Shown here piece by piece: positions 32,192-36,553 of a stretch of 36,553 nucleotides of DNA. The notes below the pieces were generated by a model that worked only from the letters and a program-made list of their open reading frames with translations, had not been told where the DNA came from and ran no database searches. Each line of letters starts with the position of its first letter. Position 1 is the stretch's first letter. Source of the stretch: Oscillospiraceae bacterium (GTDB lineage: Bacteria; Bacillota; Clostridia; Oscillospirales; Ruminococcaceae). A program made the position numbers and the translations under genes. The stretch covers positions 1 to 36,553 of the forward strand of contig JAAYCI010000033.1 of the NCBI GenBank assembly GCA_012729855.1. The letters are read 5' to 3'.

Positions 32192-32296
32192 GGTTTCGCC
32201 CAGGCGAAACCAGCGGCGAAGCCGCAGCGCAAAGCGCCGCTATGAAACAATGTTCCCAGCCGGATGCGGCAGCATCCATGCCGCGCAACGCGCGGT
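32192..32296 (-). promoter_or_regulatory. Cluster of four hairpins in the response-regulator leader
   Basis: In order: GGTTTCGCC/GGCGAAACC (32192-32211), GCGGC/GCCGC with GAA loop (32213-32225), GCGC/GCGC (32227-32237), GATGC/GCATC (32263-32276) and CCGCGC/GCGCGG (32281-32295). AGCGGCG (32212) can alternatively pair with CGCCGCT (32235-32241), which would exclude the two small hairpins between them. If transcription starts at the extended -10 at 32328-32336, all of this lies in the 5' leader. The remaining sequence in 32128-32550 holds the two promoters listed separately and no gene. Confidence 0.5.
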
Positions 32297-32327
32297 GGCG
32301 CGGCCCCCGCCGTGCCAGGCTGAGATT

Positions 32328-32336
32328 ATTATACCA
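32328..32336 (-). promoter_or_regulatory. Extended -10 promoter upstream of the response regulator
   Basis: TGGTATAAT on the minus strand; no -35 consensus at 16-18 bases. The transcript would have a leader of about 190 bases. Confidence 0.45.
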
Positions 32337-32416
32337 CAGCCCCATCGCGCCGGGTGTCGCAGGCTGGAAATCTGCCTGAACACTGCGCGAACACTTTGTG
32401 AGGAAACGGTGAAATA

Positions 32417-32445
32417 TTGACTTATCTCCCCTTTTTTACTATAAT
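32417..32445 (+). promoter_or_regulatory. Promoter of the diguanylate cyclase gene
   Basis: TTGACT, exactly 17 bases, TATAAT. It gives a leader of about 100 bases before ATG 32551. Confidence 0.82.
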
Positions 32446-32467
32446 TTTTTGGATAAACCAAAGGGCG

Positions 32468-32497
32468 TTGCCCGCCGCTTGGCAGGCGGCAATTTTT
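32468..32497 (+). promoter_or_regulatory. Terminator-like hairpin in the diguanylate cyclase leader
   Basis: TTGCC(C)GCC pairs with GGCGGCAA around an 8-base loop and is followed by TTTTT. It lies between the promoter and the coding region, which is the position of a transcription attenuator. No c-di-GMP aptamer is recognised by eye. Confidence 0.55.
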
Positions 32498-32510
32498 GAC
32501 TGCACCCATT

Positions 32511-32550
32511 GGGGGAGGAGTGAAACCGCGCGATAAAACGCGCAATTGCC
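32511..32550 (+). promoter_or_regulatory. Ribosome site separated from the start by a hairpin
   Basis: GGGGGAGGAG (32511-32520) is 30 bases from ATG 32551. Between them GCGCG/CGCGC with an ATAAAA loop (32528-32543) can fold and bring the two to an effective distance of about 14 bases. An alternative GTG directly after the site opens a different, meaningless frame. Confidence 0.5.
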
Positions 32551-33639
32551 ATGTATCACAAACTGCTGAACTACACCGCAGCCCATCTGGTGAAAAAGGG
32601 CATCCACGAAGACGATGCCATCCATCAGTATCTGATCTCCTTCATAGCCACCCTGTTTTGCCTGTTTGCCCACCTGTACTTCCTGGTGGTCTTTATAGCC
32701 ACACGAAGCCTGCCGTTCATCTGCATTAATACGGTTAGCATTGCTTGCTACGCTGTGGCGCTTTTTTTGCACCGCAAACGCCGCTTTACAGCCACCACGC
32801 TGGTGGCTACCGCCGAGGTAACCATTTACGCCACCCTGTTTACCATGCTGGACGGCGTCTCCACCTATATCATCGGCTACTACCTGCTGGTGGCGGTGCT
32901 GCAGGTGGTTCTGCCTTATAGTACGCTTAGAAGGCGTACCGGCGTGCTGGTCGGCATCTTTGTTATTGCCAGCTGCAGCCTCATTCTGGGGCTGGTAAAC
33001 ATGCCCTCGGCCGGCTTCAGCCCCGGCCTGCATACCCTGCTGCTGGTCTCCAACATCTACCTGTTGTTCATCGGCACGGTGGTGCAGCTGTATATCGGCA
33101 ATGTGGTGCGCCGCATCATCGAGCGCTCCAACGACCTTAAAATGCTGGAGCTTTCCGCCCTGGCCAACACCGACCCATTGACCGGCCTGTACAACCGCCG
33201 CTACGCCGACAGCCACATTGCCCGCCTGGCCAAGGAAAACAGCCCCCAGCCCTACTGCGTGGCCATGCTGGATATTGACGATTTCAAGCTGGTGAACGAC
33301 ACCTGGGGCCACCCGGTGGGCGACGAGGTACTGGTGTGGCTGGCCGGCTTTTTGCGCGAACGTCTGCGCAAAAGCGATGAGATTTTCCGCTGGGGCGGCG
33401 AGGAGATTTTGGTGGTGCTGGAAAACGTGACATCGCCCACCGCCCACAGCATACTGGACAAGTTGCGCCAGCAGCTGGAAGAGAGTACCATAGAAACTGA
33501 GGCCGGGCCGCTGAAAATCACCGTCACCATTGGCGTGGCCCCGCTGGACCCCACCGCCCCGGCCAGCAGCATCCGCTACTGCGACGAACAGCTTTACCTG
33601 GGCAAGCAGCAGGGCAAAAACCGGGTGGTTTCCATCTAG
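32551..33639 (+). CDS. Membrane diguanylate cyclase (GGDEF domain)
   Basis: Makes cyclic di-GMP from two GTP. The first ~190 residues hold about six membrane helices (YLISFIATLFCLFAHLYFLV ... LLVSNIYLLFIGTVVQLYIG) with little extracytoplasmic sequence, so it may sense a membrane or small ligand. A GGDEF domain follows (about 205-362): ANTDPLTGLYNRRYAD, LDIDDFKLVNDTWGHPVGDE, and the active-site motif RWGGEEIL (GGEEI in place of GGDEF, an accepted active variant). An RxxD product-inhibition site (RKSD) sits five residues before it. The leader is unusual, with an attenuator-like hairpin and a distant ribosome site. The gene ends in the left arm of a MITE-like element, which supplies its stop codon. 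Confidence 0.93.
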   Translation: MYHKLLNYTAAHLVKKGIHEDDAIHQYLISFIATLFCLFAHLYFLVVFIATRSLPFICINTVSIACYAVALFLHRKRRFTATTLVATAEVTIYATLFTMLDGVSTYIIGYYLLVAVLQVVLPYSTLRRRTGVLVGIFVIASCSLILGLVNMPSAGFSPGLHTLLLVSNIYLLFIGTVVQLYIGNVVRRIIERSNDLKMLELSALANTDPLTGLYNRRYADSHIARLAKENSPQPYCVAMLDIDDFKLVNDTWGHPVGDEVLVWLAGFLRERLRKSDEIFRWGGEEILVVLENVTSPTAHSILDKLRQQLEESTIETEAGPLKITVTIGVAPLDPTAPASSIRYCDEQLYLGKQQGKNRVVSI

Positions 33640-33802
33640 AGTCTGTTTGCAAATGGGAGAAATGACCAAAGCCAAGCGGAATTGGTGGCCCTGCAAGGGC
33701 GCTTTTCCGCCGCAAACCCTGGTGGTTTGCAAGGGAAAGCAGCGCGGCAGGGGCGCCGAAAACGCTGGATTTGGGCGCTTTGGAGATTTGAAAACAGACT
33801 CT
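33638..33802. mobile_element. MITE-like element with 17-bp terminal inverted repeats
   Basis: AGAGTCTGTTTGCAAAT (33638-33654) and, inverted, AGAGTCTGTTTTCAAAT (33802-33786) match at 16 of 17 bases and bound 165 bases without a coding gene. An internal hairpin GCAAACC/GGTTTGC is present. The left end overlaps the TAG stop of the diguanylate cyclase. Size and ends fit a non-autonomous miniature transposon; target duplications are not obvious. Confidence 0.6.
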
Positions 33803-33852
33803 GGGGCGTGTCCCTAAGCAACCCTATAAAATGCGCCTGAGAGGGCCTCTAT

Positions 33853-35247
33853 ATGCCAGAAAAAAAGCGTCCGTTCCATCTGGCCCCGCCGCAAACCATT
33901 GCCGTGGGCTTCGCCGTCATTATTTTGCTGGGCGCCTGCCTGCTGTGCCTGCCCATTGCCAGCCGCAGCGGCCACAGCATTGGCTTTTTAAACGCCCTGT
34001 TCACGGCCACCTCGGCCACCTGTGTAACGGGGCTTGTTGTGGTAAACACCCTGCAGCACTGGACACTCTTCGGCCACATCGTCATCCTGGCGCTCATTCA
34101 GCTGGGCGGGCTCAGCTTTATCTCCATCCTTACACTGAATATGGTCATCCTGCGGCGGCGCATCCCGCTGCGCAACCGCACGGTCATCCAGGCGTCTTTT
34201 AACCAGGACAGCACCGCCGGCATGGTACGGCTGGTAAAAAAGGTGGTGCAGGTTACCCTGCTGGCCGAGGGCCTGGGCGCCGCGCTGCTGTTTGCCAGCT
34301 TCTTTTTCGGCGACGGCATGCCGCTATGGCAGGCGCTGGGCAAGGGTGTGTTCCACGCCATATCGGCCTTCTGCAACGCCGGGTTCGACACCCTCAGCGC
34401 CGAAAGCCTGGTGCCCTGGCAGGGCAGCCTGCCCATCAACCTCATCATCATGGCGCTCATCATCGCCGGGGGCCTGGGTTTCACCGTGTGGGGCGATATC
34501 GGCGATGCCGCCAAACGGGGCAAAAGGCGTTCGCTGCGCATCCGTTTCATCCACCTGAAGCTGCACACCAAAATCGCGCTGATCATGACCGCCGCCCTTA
34601 TTCTGCTGGGCGTGGGGCTGTTTTTGGCGCTGGAGTGGAACAACCCCGAAACATTGGGCCCGCTTTCCGTGCCGGGCAAGGTGCTGGCGGCCTTCTTCCA
34701 GTCGGTCACCCTGCGCACCGCGGGGTTCAATTCCATCAGCCAGGCCGGCCTCACAGACTTCTCCAAGATCATCTCCAGCTTTCTGATGATTATTGGCGGC
34801 TCCCCGGCCGGCACCGCGGGCGGTTTCAAAACCGTCACGCTGGGGGTGGTGCTTCTGGCCATGCTGTCGGCCCTGCGCGGGCACGACCGCGTGCAGGCCC
34901 TGGGCCGCACCCTGCCGCTTGCGCTGCTGCAAAAGGCGCTGGCCGTCATCTGCACGCTGCTGGGGGTGGTGTTCACCGCCACGCTCATCCTGCATTTCAG
35001 TGAGATGAACAGCCCCTTCCCGCACGATATCCTTGACCTGTTTTTTGAAACCTCTTCCGCCGCCGGCACCGTGGGCGTTACCACCGGCATCACGCCACAT
35101 CTTTCGCTCACCGGCAAAATCGTCATCATCCTGTGCATGTATATCGGGCGGCTGGGGCCCGTTACCGTGGCCATGGCGCTGAATATGCGGCGCCACGCCA
35201 CCGCCGGCAGCCTCAGCTACCCGGACGAGCGGGTCATCATTGGCTAA
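33853..35247 (+). CDS. ktrB: Potassium uptake channel subunit KtrB/TrkH
   Basis: A 464-residue membrane channel made of four fused M1-P-M2 units that carries K+ (often with Na+) into the cell. The four selectivity-filter loops are visible in order: TATSATCVTGLV, ISAFCNAGFDTL, VTLRTAGFNSIS and TSSAAGTVGVTTG, each with the key glycine. The gating-loop region of the third unit (IIGGSPAGTAGGFKTVTLGV) is also present. GAGAGGG lies 8 bases before the ATG. The partner ktrA follows after 24 bases. The pair is separated from the diguanylate cyclase by the MITE-like element. KtrA/KtrB systems are controlled by c-di-AMP and ATP/ADP binding to KtrA. Confidence 0.95.
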   Translation: MPEKKRPFHLAPPQTIAVGFAVIILLGACLLCLPIASRSGHSIGFLNALFTATSATCVTGLVVVNTLQHWTLFGHIVILALIQLGGLSFISILTLNMVILRRRIPLRNRTVIQASFNQDSTAGMVRLVKKVVQVTLLAEGLGAALLFASFFFGDGMPLWQALGKGVFHAISAFCNAGFDTLSAESLVPWQGSLPINLIIMALIIAGGLGFTVWGDIGDAAKRGKRRSLRIRFIHLKLHTKIALIMTAALILLGVGLFLALEWNNPETLGPLSVPGKVLAAFFQSVTLRTAGFNSISQAGLTDFSKIISSFLMIIGGSPAGTAGGFKTVTLGVVLLAMLSALRGHDRVQALGRTLPLALLQKALAVICTLLGVVFTATLILHFSEMNSPFPHDILDLFFETSSAAGTVGVTTGITPHLSLTGKIVIILCMYIGRLGPVTVAMALNMRRHATAGSLSYPDERVIIG

Positions 35248-35271
35248 ACGCCTTAGGGAAAGGACTATCTT

Positions 35272-35910
35272 ATGCCTAAAAAGGAACAAAACCGGCAGTT
35301 TGCCGTTTTGGGGGTGGGGCGCTTCGGCCTCAGCATTATAAAAACCCTGGCCAACTACGATGTGGATATCCTGGCCTGCGACCGCAGCCCCGCCCGCCTG
35401 CACGAGGTGACCGACTGCGCCACCCAGGTGGTGCAGCTGAACGCCGCGGACGAAGAGGCCATAAGCCACCTGGGCCTGGGTAACTACGACGTGGTGGTGA
35501 TTGCCATGGGCGAGGACTTTGAAGCCACCCTGCTGGCCGCCATGGTGGCCAAGGAGCAGGGCGCGCGCATGGTGGTGGCCAAAGCCTCGGGCATGCGGCA
35601 GAAAAAGATACTGGAGCGCATAGGGGTAGACCAGGTGGTGCTGCCCGAGCACGAGATGGGCGCAAAGCTGGCCCGCGCCCTGATAAACCCCAACGTGCAG
35701 GACATTTTGGAGCGCTCGGGCAAGTCCATTGTGGAGATGGCCCCCCTGCCGCAATGGGTGGGCAAAACCATCATCCACGCCGATATCCGCAACCAGGACA
35801 ATATCCTGATTTTGGCCGTGATACGCGCCGGCAAGACCATCCTGCCTGTGCCGCCCGATTTGGAAATACAGCAGGATGATATCCTCATCACCCTGGGCGG
35901 GCCGGAATAG
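35272..35910 (+). CDS. ktrA: Potassium uptake regulatory subunit KtrA (RCK domains)
   Basis: A 212-residue cytoplasmic gating-ring protein. The RCK_N Rossmann domain (1-140) begins FAVLGVGRFGLSIIKTLANY, a GxGxxG nucleotide site, with an acidic strand end (ILACDRS) and VVVIAMGEDFEATLL. The RCK_C domain (about 145-212; IVEMAPLPQWVGKTIIHADI, LPVPPDLEIQQDDILITLGG) is where c-di-AMP binds in many Firmicutes. An AAAGGA site lies 9 bases before the ATG. It is in an operon with ktrB. Confidence 0.95.
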   Translation: MPKKEQNRQFAVLGVGRFGLSIIKTLANYDVDILACDRSPARLHEVTDCATQVVQLNAADEEAISHLGLGNYDVVVIAMGEDFEATLLAAMVAKEQGARMVVAKASGMRQKKILERIGVDQVVLPEHEMGAKLARALINPNVQDILERSGKSIVEMAPLPQWVGKTIIHADIRNQDNILILAVIRAGKTILPVPPDLEIQQDDILITLGGPE

Positions 35911-35957
35911 CCGGCGCCGCCGCATCGCAACCAACCGAAACACAACGAGGTGAAACT

Positions 35958-36353
35958 ATGTCCATCACAATCGGCCAATCCTTTAGTTGCTCTGTCACGG
36001 TATCCGCCCAAAACACCGCGCGTACGGTGGGCAGTGGCAACCTGGACGTTTTTGCCACCCCCATGATGATCGCCCTGATGGAGCAGGCCGCCGCCGGCTG
36101 CATTGCGCCGCAGCTGGACGCCGGGCAGACTTCGGTGGGCGTGCACATCGACGTACAGCACAGCGCCGCCACACCCGTGGGTATGGCCGTGCAGGCCACA
36201 GCCACCGTTACCGCAGTGGCCGGCCGCCAGGTCACCTTTGCCGTAACCGCCGGCGACGACGCCGGTGAGATAGGCAGCGGCCGCCACACCCGCGCCATTG
36301 TGGACGCCGGGCGCTTCCTTGCCAAAACACAGCAGAAGCTGGGCGGCAAGTAA
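35958..36353 (+). CDS. Hotdog-fold thioesterase, FlK-like
   Basis: A 131-residue hotdog protein of the fluoroacetyl-CoA thioesterase (FlK) type. Family marks are TVGSGNLDVFATPMMIALME, QAAAGCIAPQLDAGQTSVG, VGVHIDVQHSAATPVGMAVQ (histidine of the catalytic group) and the C-terminal GSGRHTRAIVDAGRF. Although the family is named for fluoroacetate resistance, most clostridial members are general acyl-CoA thioesterases or housekeeping proteins of unknown substrate. GAGGTG lies 6 bases before the ATG. It follows ktrA by 47 bases and ends at a strong terminator, so it may be the third gene of that transcript, although the functional link is obscure. Confidence 0.88.
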   Translation: MSITIGQSFSCSVTVSAQNTARTVGSGNLDVFATPMMIALMEQAAAGCIAPQLDAGQTSVGVHIDVQHSAATPVGMAVQATATVTAVAGRQVTFAVTAGDDAGEIGSGRHTRAIVDAGRFLAKTQQKLGGK

Positions 36354-36388
36354 GCCCGTATCAGGGCTGCCATTCATGAATACACGGC

Positions 36389-36430
36389 AAAAAGCATCCG
36401 CCTGTCATCACCAACTGGGCGGATGCTTTT
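36389..36430. terminator. Terminator after the thioesterase gene
   Basis: AAAAGCATCCGCC/GGCGGATGCTTTT, a 13-bp perfect stem with a 15-base loop. The insertion-sequence end begins immediately after its T run. Confidence 0.85.
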
Positions 36431-36444
36431 AGGTCGTGTTGACA

Positions 36445-36553
36445 CTACCGCAACGAATCAAAGACAAGGGCGAAACAAATGAAAGTGATGAAAACGCAAT
36501 CGAGTTTATCGTAACGGGTGAAAACCCTACGAAAAGCTTTCAGTCTGCGAAAG
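36445..36553 (-). CDS. IS5-family transposase, C-terminal part at window edge
   Basis: The minus strand from the window end reads FRRLKAFRRVFTRYDKLDCV, FITFICFALVFDSLR and stop (36445-36447). RVFTRYDKLD..F..F..FALIFD.LR is the C-terminal signature of IS5-group transposases, including the last catalytic-domain helix. Only about 35 codons are inside the window. The adjoining sequence GGTCGTGTTGACAC (36432-36445) is probably the terminal inverted repeat, which would place the insertion exactly against the thioesterase terminator. Whether the copy is intact cannot be seen. Confidence 0.82.
   Translation of the reverse strand, partial: FRRLKAFRRVFTRYDKLDCVFITFICFALVFDSLR

Noticed and set aside
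32446-32550. c-di-GMP (GEMM) riboswitch before the diguanylate cyclase
   Set aside because: The sequence lacks the GEMM-I/II conserved junction; only generic hairpins are visible.
35958-36353. Dedicated fluoroacetate resistance gene
   Set aside because: The FlK-like fold is common in anaerobes without fluoroacetate metabolism, and the neighbourhood gives no support.

Overview
The window looks like a chromosomal segment of a moderately GC-rich, low-oxygen Firmicute, most likely a gut clostridium of the Oscillospiraceae/Ruminococcaceae type. This is inferred from gene content: an activator of the 2-hydroxyacyl-CoA dehydratase type, an old-yellow-enzyme reductase, glycerol-dehydrogenase-like and DUF4956/VTC genes, a DUF3846 mobile-element protein, strong AGGAGG ribosome sites and TTGACA/TATAAT promoters. 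Most of the sequence is GC-rich housekeeping DNA. The first 5 kb and the stretch around 23.5-24.2 kb are visibly more AT-rich and hold accessory or mobile genes.

Layout: (1) 1-581, the 5' part of a glucose-1-phosphate cytidylyltransferase gene on the minus strand. (2) 963-2981, an alkylation-repair pair: an Ada/AlkA fusion followed by an Ogt methyltransferase gene broken by a one-base frameshift. (3) About 3.07-5.1 kb, a graveyard of mobile DNA beside tRNA-Pro(GGG): tyrosine-integrase tail, DUF3846 gene, transposase tail and large-serine-recombinase tail, with a partial copy of the tRNA 3' end on the far side. (4) 5385-5957, 3-methyladenine glycosylase I. (5) 6236-9880, an operon of VTC polyphosphate polymerase, DUF4956 membrane protein and a large carbohydrate-binding lipoprotein. 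(6) 9999-10208, a metal-transporter gene with its middle deleted. (7) 10534-14956, three separately transcribed metabolic genes: Fe-type polyol dehydrogenase, sugar epimerase and flavin/Fe-S reductase. (8) 15060-16634, ArsR and DtxR regulators with overlapping ends, then an HD-domain protein. (9) 16976-19071, asnA, a dehydratase activator and a 45-residue membrane peptide.

(10) 19163-23456, minus-strand TSCPD protein, cytidylate-kinase-like protein, endonuclease III and a GH3 beta-glycosidase. (11) 23483-24166, a compact type III toxin-antitoxin locus: promoter, two 40-nt pseudoknot-forming RNA repeats, terminator, then an endoribonuclease-type toxin gene. (12) 24209-29648, rarA, an esterase, glyA and a thiamine-diphosphate enzyme. 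(13) 29765-32127, a long hairpin followed on the minus strand by a histidine kinase/response regulator pair with a structured leader. (14) 32551-36353, a membrane diguanylate cyclase, a MITE-like element, the KtrB/KtrA potassium uptake pair and an FlK-like thioesterase. (15) From about 36431, the end of an IS5-family insertion sequence running off the window.

The most distinctive system is the type III toxin-antitoxin locus. Both RNA repeats can form the same H-type pseudoknot although their stem sequences differ, which is compensatory evidence for the fold. Second in interest are the polyphosphate/DUF4956/carbohydrate-binding operon, the decayed integration site at tRNA-Pro, and several structured intergenic elements (29765-29914, 32192-32296, 33638-33802). 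All family assignments come from reading motifs by eye; no database search was run.
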